DNA of 45,290 bases. Origin: JASFBA01 sp036172265 (lineage in GTDB: Bacteria > Chloroflexota > Chloroflexia > DTKN01). This document shows, one piece after another, positions 18,885 through 28,312 of the stretch. A program made the translations under genes and the position numbers. Numbering within the stretch: the stretch's first letter is position 1; each line of letters begins with the position of its first letter. The notes below the pieces were generated by a model. It did not search any database and had not been told where the DNA came from. It saw only the letters and a list, made by a program, of their open reading frames with translations. The DNA is taken from NCBI GenBank assembly GCA_036172265.1, contig JASFBA010000098.1, forward strand, positions 1 to 45,290, read 5' to 3'.

Positions 18885-20017
18885 GCCCAAATGCGCGTGT
18901 CCGCTTCCTTTCCGGAAACGAGGCCTGCGCCGAAGGAGCGCTGGCGGCCGGCTGCCGCTTCTACGCCGGCTACCCCATCACCCCCTCCACCGAAATCGCC
19001 GAAATCCTCTCCCTCCGTCTGCCCCAAATCGGCGGCAAGTTCATCCAGATGGAGGACGAGATCGCCAGCATCGCCGCCGTCATCGGGGCCTCCATCGGCG
19101 GATTGAAGGCGATGACCGCCACCAGCGGCCCCGGCTTCTCCCTCATGCAGGAGAACATCGGCTTTGCGGCGATGGCCGAAATCCCCTGTGTCATCGTCAA
19201 TGTACAGCGGACGGGGCCTTCGACCGGCCTGCCAACTCAGCCAGCCCAAGGGGACGTGATGCAGGCCCGCTGGGGCACCCACGGTGACCACCCCATCATC
19301 GCCCTGGCCCCTTCCACGGTGCGGGAGTGCTTTGACCTGACGGTGCGCGCTTTCAACCTCTCGGAGCGCTACCGCACTCCGGTCATCGTGCTGATGGATG
19401 CCGACATCGCCCACCTGCGGGAGAAGGTGGAACTTCCGGCCCCGGGCACCTTCGAGGTGGTTGAACGGCTGCGGCCGGGCGTCCCGCCCGATTGGTACGC
19501 CCCTTACAGCGAATCGGAGGGGCCGGTTCCCCCGCTGGCTACTTTCGGGACGGGTTACCGCTTTCATATTACCGGCCTCTTCCACGATATCCACGGCTTC
19601 CCCACTACGCGACTGGACGAGATCAACCCGGCCATCGAGCGCGTCTTTGGCAAAATCGAACACCATCTGGCCGACATCCTGCAGTGGGAGGAGTTTGCTA
19701 TGGAGGGGGCCGAGGTGGCCGTGGTGGCCTATGGCAGCGTAGCCCGGGCGGCGCTTCGGGCGGTGAAAGAAGCGCGCCATCAGGGCTTTCCGGCCGGCCT
19801 GGCCAAGTTGCTGACGATCTGGCCCTTCCCAGAGGAGTACCTATCCCGCCTGGCCGAACGCTGCCGCCTGCTGGTTGTGCCGGAGATGAACCTGGGACAA
19901 CTGGTGCGGGAGGTAGAGCGAGCGGTGTGTGGCCGGGCCCGGGTGCGCCGGGTCAACCGGGCCGACGGAGCGATCATCACCCCGGGCCAGATCCTTTCGG
20001 CCCTGCGGGAGGAATGA
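18881..20017 (+). CDS. korA: 2-oxoacid:ferredoxin oxidoreductase, alpha subunit
   Basis: A 378-residue subunit, typical KorA length without a fused gamma domain. FLSGNEACAEGALAAGCRFYAGYPITPSTEIAEIL is the N-terminal pyrimidine-binding domain signature, and MEDEIASIAAVIGASIGGLKAMTATSGPGFSLMQENIG is the family hallmark near residue 70. The gene order D-A-B-C and the separate gamma gene match the four-subunit 2-oxoglutarate synthase, which decarboxylates 2-oxoglutarate to succinyl-CoA with reduction of ferredoxin, or runs in reverse in reductive carbon fixation. A branched-chain 2-oxoacid substrate cannot be excluded. Confidence 0.92.
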   Translation: MSPNARVRFLSGNEACAEGALAAGCRFYAGYPITPSTEIAEILSLRLPQIGGKFIQMEDEIASIAAVIGASIGGLKAMTATSGPGFSLMQENIGFAAMAEIPCVIVNVQRTGPSTGLPTQPAQGDVMQARWGTHGDHPIIALAPSTVRECFDLTVRAFNLSERYRTPVIVLMDADIAHLREKVELPAPGTFEVVERLRPGVPPDWYAPYSESEGPVPPLATFGTGYRFHITGLFHDIHGFPTTRLDEINPAIERVFGKIEHHLADILQWEEFAMEGAEVAVVAYGSVARAALRAVKEARHQGFPAGLAKLLTIWPFPEEYLSRLAERCRLLVVPEMNLGQLVREVERAVCGRARVRRVNRADGAIITPGQILSALREE

Positions 20018-20018
20018 G

Positions 20019-20867
20019 ATGGAGCGCAAGGTCCTGGCCGATGTCGAACGACATTACCTCCGCACGATCAAAAAGTTCCCTACGGTCTGGTGTGCCGGCT
20101 GCGGCCTGGGCATCATCATGGGGGGCATCATCCGGGCCATAGACAGCCTGGCCCTGGACAACGATGAGGTGGCCATGGTCTCGGGCATCGGCTGCACCGG
20201 CCGGATGCCGGTCTACCTGGATTTCAACACCCTCCACACCACCCACGGCCGGGCCCTGGCCTTTGCCACGGGGTTGAAGATGGCCCGGCCCGACCTGAAG
20301 GTCATCGTGGTGATGGGAGATGGCGATGCCCTGGCCATCGGCGGCAACCACTTTATCCACGCCTGCCGACGGAACATCGATATGACAGCCATCATCGTCA
20401 ACAACATGACCTACGGCATGACCGGCGGCCAGTATTCTCCCACCACGCCGCAGTGGGATTTCGCCACGACCGCGCCCTACGGAAACCTGGAGCAGCCCTT
20501 TGACATCGCCGAACTGGCCCGTTATGCCGGGGCCTCTTTTGTAGCCCGCACCTCGGCTTACCACACCACCGAACTACCCAAACTGGTGGCCCAGGGAATC
20601 GCCAAACGGGGCTTTGCCGTGATCGAGGTCATCAGCCATTGTCATACCAACTACGGCAAACTCAACCGCAAGGGAGGCGCGGTGGAGATGCTCCAGTGGC
20701 AGCGGGATCACATCATTCCCCTCTCTCGCTATGAGAAACTTTCCCCTGAGGAACGGGCTGGGAAGATTCCCCGGGGGGTGCTCTTCGAGAAAGAGGCCCC
20801 CGAGTACGTGGCCGAGTACGAAAAGGTCATCGAGCGGGCGATGGCCGAGGCCGGCCGGGAGGGGTAG
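20019..20867 (+). CDS. korB: 2-oxoacid:ferredoxin oxidoreductase, beta (TPP-binding) subunit
   Basis: A 282-residue subunit. The ATG at 20019 is one base after the korA stop and preceded by GGGAGGAATGAG. WCAGCGLGIIMGG near residue 25 supplies cluster cysteines, and GDGDALAIGGNHFIHACRRNIDMTAIIVNNMTYGMTGGQYSPTT is the thiamine diphosphate site (GDGD then NN). CHTNYGKLN near residue 210 is the conserved C-terminal cysteine region. It forms the catalytic half of the enzyme with korA. Confidence 0.93.
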   Translation: MERKVLADVERHYLRTIKKFPTVWCAGCGLGIIMGGIIRAIDSLALDNDEVAMVSGIGCTGRMPVYLDFNTLHTTHGRALAFATGLKMARPDLKVIVVMGDGDALAIGGNHFIHACRRNIDMTAIIVNNMTYGMTGGQYSPTTPQWDFATTAPYGNLEQPFDIAELARYAGASFVARTSAYHTTELPKLVAQGIAKRGFAVIEVISHCHTNYGKLNRKGGAVEMLQWQRDHIIPLSRYEKLSPEERAGKIPRGVLFEKEAPEYVAEYEKVIERAMAEAGREG

Positions 20868-20869
20868 CG

Positions 20870-21433
20870 ATGGCTAAGGAAATGCTTTCCGGACGCTATG
20901 AGATACGCCTTTCCGGCCTGGGCGGCCAGGGCCTGATCCTGGCCGGCCGGCTGCTGGCCGAAGCCGCCGCCCTCTACGACGGCAAATACGCCACCCAGAC
21001 CCAGATCTACGGCCCCGAATCGCGGGGCGGAGATAGCCGCTCCGACGTGGTCATTAGCGACGAGCCTATAGACTTCCCCCACGTCATCCAGGCCGACCTC
21101 CTCCTGGCAATGAGCCAGATGGCCTGCGACCGCAACTTCTACAGCCTCAAGCGCGACGGCCTGCTCATCGTAGACGCCGACCTGGTGCAGCACGTGCCCA
21201 CCAACCGGGCCTACCGGGTGCCCATCACCCGATTGGCCCGGCAGGAACTGGGCCGAGAGGTGGTAGCCAATGTGGTGGCGCTGGGGATCGTGGCGGCCCT
21301 CTCGAACGTCGTTTCCCGGAAAGCGGTCGCTGCAGCGGTAGCGGCCGGCGTCCCTCGGGGGACGGAGGCGCTCAACCGTAAGGCACTGGAACTGGGCTTT
21401 CGCCTGGGGGATGAACTGAGAGCGGCCCGATAA
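20870..21433 (+). CDS. korC: 2-oxoacid:ferredoxin oxidoreductase, gamma subunit
   Basis: A 187-residue subunit two bases after korB. IRLSGLGGQGLILAGRLLAEAAALYDGKYATQTQIYGPESRGGDSRSDVVIS is the whole gamma-family signature, near the N-terminus. It helps bind coenzyme A and closes the korDABC operon. Confidence 0.93.
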   Translation: MAKEMLSGRYEIRLSGLGGQGLILAGRLLAEAAALYDGKYATQTQIYGPESRGGDSRSDVVISDEPIDFPHVIQADLLLAMSQMACDRNFYSLKRDGLLIVDADLVQHVPTNRAYRVPITRLARQELGREVVANVVALGIVAALSNVVSRKAVAAAVAAGVPRGTEALNRKALELGFRLGDELRAAR

Positions 21434-21464
21434 GGGCAACGTGTAATTGTCCTCGGAGGTCTCC

Positions 21465-21872
21465 ATGCAGGTTCAGGCCGTTGACCATATCGGCATCGTC
21501 GTGCGGGACCTGGAGGCGGCCGTCGCCACCTACGAGCGCGCCCTGGGGGTGCGCTGCCGGAGAGAAAGCCTGCCCGAACGTCATATCGAAGTAGCCTTTT
21601 TCCCGGTAGGCGAAAGCCGTATCGAACTCATCTGTCCCACCTCGCCCGAGTCGGCGGTCAGCGCTTTCCTGGAGAAACGGGGAGAGGGACTGCACCATGT
21701 GGCCTATCGGGTAGCCGATTGCCGGGCAGCGCTGGAGGAGGCCCGGGCGGCCGGCCTGCGCCTGATTGACGAGGCCCCCCGCCCTGGAGCCCACGGCACC
21801 CTAGTGGCCTTTGTCCACCCGGCCGGGTTGCACGGCGTGCTGACCGAGTTCGTGCAGGTGGTGGCGGAATAA
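21465..21872 (+). CDS. mce: Methylmalonyl-CoA epimerase
   Basis: A 135-residue VOC/glyoxalase-fold protein; the ATG at 21465 follows GGAGG. VDHIGIVVRDLEAAVATYERALG opens the first beta-alpha-beta-beta-beta module. EGLHHVAYRVADCRAALEEARAAGLRLIDEAPRPGAHGTLVAFVHP is the second, with the metal-binding His and the family GAHGxxVAFVHP end. It interconverts R- and S-methylmalonyl-CoA, linking succinyl-CoA to propionate metabolism. Its place next to korDABC makes metabolic sense, since succinyl-CoA is their shared intermediate. The mutase is not in the window. Confidence 0.92.
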   Translation: MQVQAVDHIGIVVRDLEAAVATYERALGVRCRRESLPERHIEVAFFPVGESRIELICPTSPESAVSAFLEKRGEGLHHVAYRVADCRAALEEARAAGLRLIDEAPRPGAHGTLVAFVHPAGLHGVLTEFVQVVAE

Positions 21873-21874
21873 CG

Positions 21875-22540
21875 ATGGTTCCGACGATCTCTATCAATCC
21901 CGAAGAACTGGATGTGGCCTTTTTCTGGAACCAGGCCTTTGCTGCTGCCGATGCCAACTGGCGCAAGTTGCCCTCCGGCGAACGGGCCCGGACCGTAGTG
22001 GACCTGCTCCTGAAGCATAAAGCGCAGGTGATATTGGACCTGGGCTGCGCCATCGGCCGGCTGAGCATGCTCATCGCCGCCCAGGGCATCGAGGTCTACG
22101 GCCTGGACGCCTCGGAAAAGGCCATCGCCTTCGCCCGTGCCTGGGCGCAGGACGAGCAGATGCCCAACGTCCACTTTGACGTTGGCCTGGCCAGCAACCT
22201 CCTCTACCCGAACGACACCTTCGACGCCGTGGTCGCCAACGCCGTGCTGGACCACATGCCCCTTTCCGAGGCACGGAAGGCGGCACGGGAAATCCGGGCC
22301 GTGTTGCGCCCAGGCGGGCTGGTCTTTGCCTCCTTCGACGGCTTAGAGGGGAAGGAGGCAACGCCCTACCATGTCCTCGAAGACGGAACGCGCCTCTATG
22401 TGCACGGCATGTACCGGGGACTGATCTGGCGTTACTATCCCGACCAGGAAATCCGGGCCCTCTTCTCCGCGTTTCGCCTGGAGGATCTCCACACCGACCC
22501 CGACGGCAGTCGGGTGGTGATCGCCTTCAAGGAGGCCTGA
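21875..22540 (+). CDS. Class I SAM-dependent methyltransferase
   Basis: A 221-residue protein two bases after the epimerase. VILDLGCAIGRLSMLIAAQGIEVYGLDASEKAIAFAR is the SAM-binding loop and strand 2 (near residue 55). YPNDTFDAVVANAVLDHMPLSEARKAAREIRAVLRPGGLVFASFDG gives motifs II and III. Substrate unknown; the fold fits small-molecule as well as quinone or lipid methyltransferases. No membrane segment or signal peptide. Confidence 0.85.
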   Translation: MVPTISINPEELDVAFFWNQAFAAADANWRKLPSGERARTVVDLLLKHKAQVILDLGCAIGRLSMLIAAQGIEVYGLDASEKAIAFARAWAQDEQMPNVHFDVGLASNLLYPNDTFDAVVANAVLDHMPLSEARKAAREIRAVLRPGGLVFASFDGLEGKEATPYHVLEDGTRLYVHGMYRGLIWRYYPDQEIRALFSAFRLEDLHTDPDGSRVVIAFKEA

Positions 22541-24034
22541 GTGGAAGAAAAACTCCGGGAACTGAGGAAGCGCCTGTTCGTGGTCTATGACCTGAACAAG
22601 GCGGCGAATGTGCTGCACTGGGATCAGACGACCTATATGCCGCCGGGCGGGGCTGCGTCGCGGGGTCGCCAGATCGCTACCCTTTCACGCCTGGCCCATG
22701 AGGCTTTCACCGACCCGGCCGTGGGCCAACTCCTGGAGGAACTTCGGCCCTATGAGGAAAGCCTGCCCTACGATTCGGACGAGGCCGCACTCCTCCGGGT
22801 GGCCCGGCGCGACTACAAACGGGCGGTGCGGGTGCCGCCGGCCTTTGTCCAGGAAATGACAGAACACCTTTCGGCTTCCTACCAGGCCTGGGCCCAGGCC
22901 CGCCCGGCCAACGACTTCCGGGCGGTCGCGCCTTACCTGGAACGGACGCTGGAACTCAGCCGGCAATACGCTTCCTTCTTCCCCGAAAGCCGGCATCCCG
23001 CCGATCCCCAGATCGATCTCGTGGACCCCGGCATAACGGCGGAATTCCTGCGCGACTTTTTCGCCCGCCTGCGGGAGCAACTCCTGCCACTGGTGGGGGA
23101 GATTACGGCCCGGCCGGCGGCCGATGATTCCTGTCTGCACCGCTACTTCCCCGTGGATCGCCAGTGGGAATTCGCCCGCCAGGTGATCGCCCGCTGCGGG
23201 TACGATTTTTCCCGGGGCCGCATGGATACGACGCGGCATCCCTACGAGATCGCTTTTGCGCCGGGCGACGTGCGCATCGCCCTGCGGGCGAAGGAAGACG
23301 ACCTGGGCGAACTCCTCTTTGGCGCGATTCACGAGGCCGGCCATGCCATGTACGAGCAGGGCGTCGCCCCAACGCTGGAGGGCACGCCTCTGGCCCGGGG
23401 AGCCTCCTCCGGCCTGCACGAGAGCCAGTCTCGCCTGTGGGAAAACGTGGTGGGACGCAGCCTGGGCTTTTGGAAGTTCTTTTACCCGCAGTTGCAGGCC
23501 ATCTTCCCGGGGCAACTGGGAGATGTGCCGCTGGAGACGTTCTACCAGGCCATCAACAAGGTGGAACCTTCGCTCATCCGCACCTCGGCCGACGAGGTGA
23601 CCTATAACCTACACGTCATCATCCGTTTCGATCTGGAACTGGCCCTCCTGGAAGGAAAACTGGCCGTGTCCGATCTGCCGGAAGCCTGGAACGAACGCTA
23701 CCGGGAAGACCTGGGAGTTGTGCCCCCGAACGACCGCGACGGGGTGCTCCAGGATTCGCACTGGTACGACACACTGCTGGGGGGCAACTTTCACGGCTAC
23801 ACCCTGGGAAACGTGATGGCCGCCCAGATTTTTGAGGCGGCACGGCAGGCCCATCCGGAGATTCCCGAAGAGATCGAGCGAGGCGAGTTCGGCACTCTGC
23901 ACCGCTGGTTGGTGGAGAACATCTACCGGCACGGCCGCAAGTTCATGCCGCTGGAACTCCTGGAACGGGCCACCGGCCGGCCGCTCGAGCTGGAGCCGTA
24001 TATCCGCTATCTGAGGGAGAAATACGGGGGGTAA
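22541..24034 (+). CDS. Carboxypeptidase Taq, peptidase family M32
   Basis: A 497-residue zinc carboxypeptidase, family length. It starts at a GTG directly adjoining the methyltransferase stop. NVLHWDQTTYMPPGGAASRGRQIATLSRLAHEAFTDP is the N-terminal M32 signature. AIHEAGHAMYEQG (HExxH near residue 264) supplies the zinc ligands and general base. ESQSRLWENVVGRS gives the third ligand glutamate, followed by IRTSADEVTYNLHVIIRFDLE. It removes C-terminal residues from peptides in the cytoplasm. It appears to be carried along in this operon rather than functionally linked. Confidence 0.95.
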   Translation: MEEKLRELRKRLFVVYDLNKAANVLHWDQTTYMPPGGAASRGRQIATLSRLAHEAFTDPAVGQLLEELRPYEESLPYDSDEAALLRVARRDYKRAVRVPPAFVQEMTEHLSASYQAWAQARPANDFRAVAPYLERTLELSRQYASFFPESRHPADPQIDLVDPGITAEFLRDFFARLREQLLPLVGEITARPAADDSCLHRYFPVDRQWEFARQVIARCGYDFSRGRMDTTRHPYEIAFAPGDVRIALRAKEDDLGELLFGAIHEAGHAMYEQGVAPTLEGTPLARGASSGLHESQSRLWENVVGRSLGFWKFFYPQLQAIFPGQLGDVPLETFYQAINKVEPSLIRTSADEVTYNLHVIIRFDLELALLEGKLAVSDLPEAWNERYREDLGVVPPNDRDGVLQDSHWYDTLLGGNFHGYTLGNVMAAQIFEAARQAHPEIPEEIERGEFGTLHRWLVENIYRHGRKFMPLELLERATGRPLELEPYIRYLREKYGG

Positions 24035-24038
24035 GGCT

Positions 24039-24683
24039 ATGCGTCAACTGGAGCGTCGCCGTATCTATGTGACGGTCGCCGGAAATATCGGGGTGGGGAA
24101 AAGTACCCTGGTGGAACTTCTCTCCCGTGAGTTCGGCTGGCAACCCTACTACGAACTCGTCGCCGACCATCCCTACTTGGACGATTACTACAAAGACATG
24201 CACCGCTGGGGCTTTCATGCCCAGATCTACTTCCTCAGCCAGCGTTATGAGCAGCAGCAGGAAATCTCCGACAACCCCCTTTCGGTCTGTCAGGACCGCT
24301 CGATGTACGAGGACTATGAAATCTTCGTCAAAGGCCTGCTGGAGCAGGGCATCCTCTCCCCCCGCGACTTTCAGACCTACCGTCGCCTCTTCCTGGCCCT
24401 TTCCCGCAGCGTGGATCGCCCCGACCTCCTGATCTATCTGAAGGCCTCGGTCTCCACCCTTCAGGCCCGTATCAACAACCGTTCTCGCCCCTACGAACGG
24501 GCCATCCCGGCCGAGTACCTGGCCGTGCTCAACCGGCGTTATGAGGCCTGGATCGAGAAATGGGAAATGTGCCCGGTGATCACCTTCGATTGCGACCAGT
24601 TGGACTTTGTTCACCGGGAGGAAGACCGTCGGCACATCATCCAGCGTCTACGTGAATACCTGAACTATCCGTCCGAAAGATGA
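24039..24683 (+). CDS. Deoxynucleoside kinase
   Basis: A 214-residue protein four bases after the carboxypeptidase. VTVAGNIGVGKSTLVELLSREF is the P-loop, near residue 10, as in the dCK/dGK family. VCQDRSMYEDYEIF contains the DRS motif, and RPDLLIYLKASVSTLQARINNRSRPYERAIP is the arginine-rich lid with the ERAIP end. It phosphorylates a deoxynucleoside with ATP for dNTP salvage; the base preference is not evident. Its stop overlaps the next start by four bases. Confidence 0.92.
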   Translation: MRQLERRRIYVTVAGNIGVGKSTLVELLSREFGWQPYYELVADHPYLDDYYKDMHRWGFHAQIYFLSQRYEQQQEISDNPLSVCQDRSMYEDYEIFVKGLLEQGILSPRDFQTYRRLFLALSRSVDRPDLLIYLKASVSTLQARINNRSRPYERAIPAEYLAVLNRRYEAWIEKWEMCPVITFDCDQLDFVHREEDRRHIIQRLREYLNYPSER

Positions 24684-25867
24684 CAAGCCGTCCTCCTCTG
24701 GCCCTGGTGATTCCCTGGTACGGGTTGGAGGCGGCCGGCGGAGCCGAGTTCCACGCCCGCCGGCTGGCCGAAAGCCTCCGGGAGGCCGGCCTGAGCATTC
24801 AGGTCCTCACGACTACTGGACGGGACGCTTTCGCCGACCGGGAGAAGGAATACTACCCGGCCGGCCTGGACCAGGTCAACGGTGTCCCTGTACATCGTTT
24901 CTCCCTGCGCCGACCGGGCGAACCCTCCTTTTTCCAGCAGCATCCCGAACGGCTGGCCGGCCTGCCTTCTTTCCCCCGCGAAGAAATGGCCCTGCTCGAC
25001 GAACTGCGGGCGGAAAGCGATGCCCTCTACGCCTACCTTTGGGAACACCGGCACGACTTTTTCTTCATCTTTATGCCCTATCCTTACCCCACTACCTTCT
25101 GGGGCATTGCCCTCCTGCCGCCGGAGCGCACCTTTCTCATCCCCTGCCTGCACGATGAACCCTACGCCCACTACAGTACCTACGCCTGGGCCTTTCGCCG
25201 GGTACGGCGGGTCCTTTTCAACTCCGAGGCCGAACGCGACCTGGCTCTCCGCCTCTACGGCCTGCCTCCTGAACGCACGGCCGTCCTCTGGGAAGGGATG
25301 GACCTGCACTGGAAAGGCGATGCAGCCCGTTTCCGGGCCCGGTACGGCCTTTCCACGCCGTTCCTCCTTTATGTCGGCCGGCGCGACATCGGCAAGGGCA
25401 CCCCTTTTCTCATCAACGCCTTCTGCGAGTACAAATTGCGCCGGGGCGGCCCCCTGCGCCTGGTCCTGGCTGGCCGAAACCCCATCGAGGTTCCCCGCGG
25501 CTTTGCTGACGAGGTGGTGGACCTGGATTACCTCCCCGAGCAGGATAAGCACGACGCCTTAGCCGCCGCCACGCTCTTCGTCCACCCCTCGGCGGTGGAG
25601 AGTTTCTCTATCGCTTTGATGGAGGCCTGGCTCCAGGGAACAGCCGTCCTGGTGAACGGCGACTGCGCAGTGTTGCGCGAACACGTCTTCCGAAGCGGCG
25701 GCGGGCTTCCCTATGTAGGGTATCATGAATTCGAGGCAGCGCTGGACTACCTTCTGGCCCGGCCAGCCCTGCGAAGGGAAATGGGAAAACGCGGCCAATC
25801 TTACGTCCGCCAGAACTTTCGCTGGGAAGAAGTGGTAAAACGCTTCGTCGCCGCCGTGTACGGATAG
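24680..25867 (+). CDS. Family GT4 glycosyltransferase
   Basis: A 395-residue protein overlapping the kinase by four bases (ATGA). ALVIPWYGLEAAGGAEFHARRLAESLREAGLSIQVLTT is the N-terminal GT-B half with the GGAE loop. The C-terminal half has FLLYVGRRDIGKGTPFLINAF and VHPSAVESFSIALMEAWLQGTAVLVNGDCAVLREH, the nucleotide-sugar site. It should act on a cell-surface glycan. Donor and acceptor are unknown. It ends the nine-gene korD run and lies 256 bases before the dTDP-sugar genes. Confidence 0.9.
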   Translation: MTSRPPLALVIPWYGLEAAGGAEFHARRLAESLREAGLSIQVLTTTGRDAFADREKEYYPAGLDQVNGVPVHRFSLRRPGEPSFFQQHPERLAGLPSFPREEMALLDELRAESDALYAYLWEHRHDFFFIFMPYPYPTTFWGIALLPPERTFLIPCLHDEPYAHYSTYAWAFRRVRRVLFNSEAERDLALRLYGLPPERTAVLWEGMDLHWKGDAARFRARYGLSTPFLLYVGRRDIGKGTPFLINAFCEYKLRRGGPLRLVLAGRNPIEVPRGFADEVVDLDYLPEQDKHDALAAATLFVHPSAVESFSIALMEAWLQGTAVLVNGDCAVLREHVFRSGGGLPYVGYHEFEAALDYLLARPALRREMGKRGQSYVRQNFRWEEVVKRFVAAVYG

Positions 25868-25902
25868 CAAGGGCCATCGGCTTGTATCCTCGTAACCATC
25901 CG

Positions 25903-26020
25903 CCGCAGAGATGCAGAGCACAGAGACTGACTTGCTTTTTAGCGAAAAACCAACCTGTTTAGGAAAAGGCAAAAGCCCCGGCGTTCTCCGCGTCTCCGTC
26001 TGAGGTGAGGCTGAGCCGTT
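25903..26020. repeat. Degenerate inverted repeat (CAGAGA-rich) in the gap before rmlA
   Basis: The gap 25868-26123 holds a left arm of purine-rich CAGAGA-type repeats (about 25903-25932) and a right arm of TCTCCGCGTCTCCGTCT type (about 25984-26008), roughly complementary with gaps. It resembles, from memory, a widespread family of non-coding palindromic repeats in environmental bacteria. No gene is present. Confidence 0.45.
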
Positions 26021-26047
26021 ACGTATCCTCAACGGAGATGTTCCGGT

Positions 26048-26076
26048 TTGACAAGTGGCCCTTTCCCTGGTAGGAT
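26048..26076 (+). promoter_or_regulatory. Promoter of the rmlA-rmlB-mutY run
   Basis: A perfect TTGACA (26048-26053), a 17-base spacer and TAGGAT (26071-26076), about 48 bases before the rmlA start. Confidence 0.65.
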
Positions 26077-26123
26077 AGGGCCGGCGTAGCGGTCGTTCAG
26101 ACCGAAATTCCGGGAGGAAATCC

Positions 26124-27200
26124 ATGAAAGGTCTGATCCTGAGCGGCGGCAAGGGCACTCGCCTTCGTCCTATTACCTACACCAGCGCCAAGCAACTCGT
26201 GCCGGTAGCCAATAAGCCGGTGCTTTTTCGGGTCATCGAGACATTGGTCGAGGCCGGCATCACCGACCTGGGCATCGTGGTGGGAGATACAGCCGCGGAG
26301 ATCAAAGCCGCCGTGGGCGACGGCTCACGCTGGGGGACTCGGGTGACCTATATCCATCAACCGGAGCCGCTGGGGCTGGCCCACGCCGTCAAGATCGCCC
26401 AGGATTTCCTGGGGGAGGAGCGCTTTGTCATGTTCCTGGGCGATAACGTCATCGAAAGGGGCATTGCTCCGCTGGCCCGGCAGTTTGCCACGAGTTCCTG
26501 GAACGCCCAGATCGTCCTCACCCGCGTGGAACACCCCGAACACTTCGGCGTGGCCATCCTGGAAAACGGCCGGGTCGTTCGCTTGATCGAAAAACCCCGG
26601 GAACCGCCCAGTGACCTGGCTTTGGTGGGCATCTATATGTTCGACCATCACATCTTCGAGGCCGTCCATGCGATTCAGCCTTCCTGGCGTGGGGAATACG
26701 AGATCACCGATGCTATCCAGTACCTTATTGACCACGGCTATACTGTCTACCCCTACATCCACGATGGCTGGTGGATCGACACCGGCAAGATGGAGGATAT
26801 GCTAGAGGCCAACCGGCTGGTGCTGGAGGAACTGGAGCCGCGCATCGAGGGATATGTGGACAGCGCCTCCCAGATCTGCGGGCGGGTGGTCATCGAGGCC
26901 GGGGCGGAGGTAATCAACAGCACCATCCGGGGTCCGGCCATCATCGGGGAGCATACGCGGATCGTCAACAGTTACATCGGCCCCTTCACCAGCATCTACC
27001 ACCACTGCGAGATTGTGGGCAGCGAACTCGAGCACTGTATCGTCCTGGAGCATTGCAAGATTTTGGAGATCGACCAGCGTATCGAGAACAGCCTGATCGG
27101 CCGGCATGTCGAGATCACCCGTTCGCCGCTCAAACCGAGGGCCCTGAACTTTATGCTGGGAGACTATAGCAAGGTGGGGATCCTCTCCAACTCCCGTTAG
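26124..27200 (+). CDS. rmlA: Glucose-1-phosphate thymidylyltransferase, long form
   Basis: A 358-residue protein; GGGAGGAAAT precedes the ATG. ILSGGKGTRLRPITYTSAKQLVPVANKP is the nucleotide-binding signature. FLGDNVIERG and GWWIDTGKMEDMLEANRLVLE follow. The C-terminal third is a left-handed beta-helix of hexapeptide-like repeats (ICGRVVIEAGAEVINSTIRGPAIIGEHTRIVNSYIGPFTSI), which marks the long form (StrD/GraD-like) rather than the short RmlA. It makes dTDP-glucose, the precursor of dTDP-deoxysugars, and its product feeds the RmlB encoded next. rmlC and rmlD are absent here. Confidence 0.92.
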   Translation: MKGLILSGGKGTRLRPITYTSAKQLVPVANKPVLFRVIETLVEAGITDLGIVVGDTAAEIKAAVGDGSRWGTRVTYIHQPEPLGLAHAVKIAQDFLGEERFVMFLGDNVIERGIAPLARQFATSSWNAQIVLTRVEHPEHFGVAILENGRVVRLIEKPREPPSDLALVGIYMFDHHIFEAVHAIQPSWRGEYEITDAIQYLIDHGYTVYPYIHDGWWIDTGKMEDMLEANRLVLEELEPRIEGYVDSASQICGRVVIEAGAEVINSTIRGPAIIGEHTRIVNSYIGPFTSIYHHCEIVGSELEHCIVLEHCKILEIDQRIENSLIGRHVEITRSPLKPRALNFMLGDYSKVGILSNSR

Positions 27201-27271
27201 AGCCTGTCGAAACTTGTGGGCGAGGTGTTTGTGCGCCGGGAGTCTTCGGAAAGTTTTGACGCGGAGGCCGT

Positions 27272-28309
27272 ATGCGCAACCTGCTCGTTACCGGCGGGGC
27301 CGGCTTTATCGGCTCCAACTTTACTCGCTATCTTCTTCGTACCTACTCCGACTGCCGCGTCGTGGTCTATGACAAATTGACCTATGCCGGCAACCTGGAA
27401 AACCTCAAGGACGTGGCCCGGGATTTCGCCGACCGCTATACCTTTGTCCTCGGCGACATTTGCGACGCCGAGCGGGTACGTTCGGTGGTGCAAAAGTACA
27501 AAATTGATACGATCGTCAACTTCGCCGCTGCCACCCATGTGGACCGCTCCCTGATGGAACCGGACGAGTTCATCCGCACCGATGTCTTTGGCACCTACGT
27601 CCTTCTGGAGGCAGCCAGGGAATTCGGCCTGGAGCGTTATCATCAGATCAGCACCGACGAGGTCTATGGAGAAATCCTGGAGGGCCGGGCTTCCGAGACG
27701 GCGCCCCTGCACACGCGCAGTCCCTATGCGGCCTCCAAGGCCAGCGGAGACCTTCTCTGTCTGGCTTACCATGCCAGTTTCGGCCTGCCGGTAACGATCA
27801 CGCGGGGAAGCAACAACATCGGACCCTATCAGTACCCGGAGAAGGTGGTTCCTCTCTTCATTACCAATGCCATTGACAACGAACCGCTTCCCCTCTACGG
27901 CGACGGCAGCCAGATGCGCGACTATCAGTATGTCCTCGACCATTGCGAGGGCATTGACATCGTCCTTCGGCGCGGCCGGCCTGGCGAGGTCTATAACCTA
28001 GGCACCGGAGTGGAAACGCGCAACTTGGATATGGCCCGGATGATTCTGGACCTTTTGGGCAGGCCCTACTCCCTGATTCGCCTTGTGGCCGACCGGCCCG
28101 GCCATGACCGCCGCTACGCCCTGGACGTGAGCAAGGTCCGGGCGTTGGGCTGGGAATCGCGGCATACCCTGGCCCAGGCGTTGGAGAAAACGGTGCGCTG
28201 GTATGTGGAAAACGAATGGTGGTGGCGCAAGATCAAAAGCGGTGAGTATCGGGAGTATTATCGCCGCCAGTACGCCGAACGCCTGGCCCAGGGCCGGCCG
28301 CTGGAGTGA
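27272..28309 (+). CDS. rmlB: dTDP-glucose 4,6-dehydratase
   Basis: A 345-residue short-chain dehydrogenase-type enzyme. VTGGAGFIGSNFTRYLL is the NAD-binding loop, STDEVYGEI carries the catalytic Thr-Asp-Glu set, and YAASKASGDLL holds the YxxxK pair. It converts dTDP-glucose to dTDP-4-keto-6-deoxyglucose. The start follows a GGAG site; 71 bases separate it from rmlA. It directly precedes mutY with a three-base gap. Confidence 0.94.
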   Translation: MRNLLVTGGAGFIGSNFTRYLLRTYSDCRVVVYDKLTYAGNLENLKDVARDFADRYTFVLGDICDAERVRSVVQKYKIDTIVNFAAATHVDRSLMEPDEFIRTDVFGTYVLLEAAREFGLERYHQISTDEVYGEILEGRASETAPLHTRSPYAASKASGDLLCLAYHASFGLPVTITRGSNNIGPYQYPEKVVPLFITNAIDNEPLPLYGDGSQMRDYQYVLDHCEGIDIVLRRGRPGEVYNLGTGVETRNLDMARMILDLLGRPYSLIRLVADRPGHDRRYALDVSKVRALGWESRHTLAQALEKTVRWYVENEWWWRKIKSGEYREYYRRQYAERLAQGRPLE

Positions 28310-28312
28310 AGG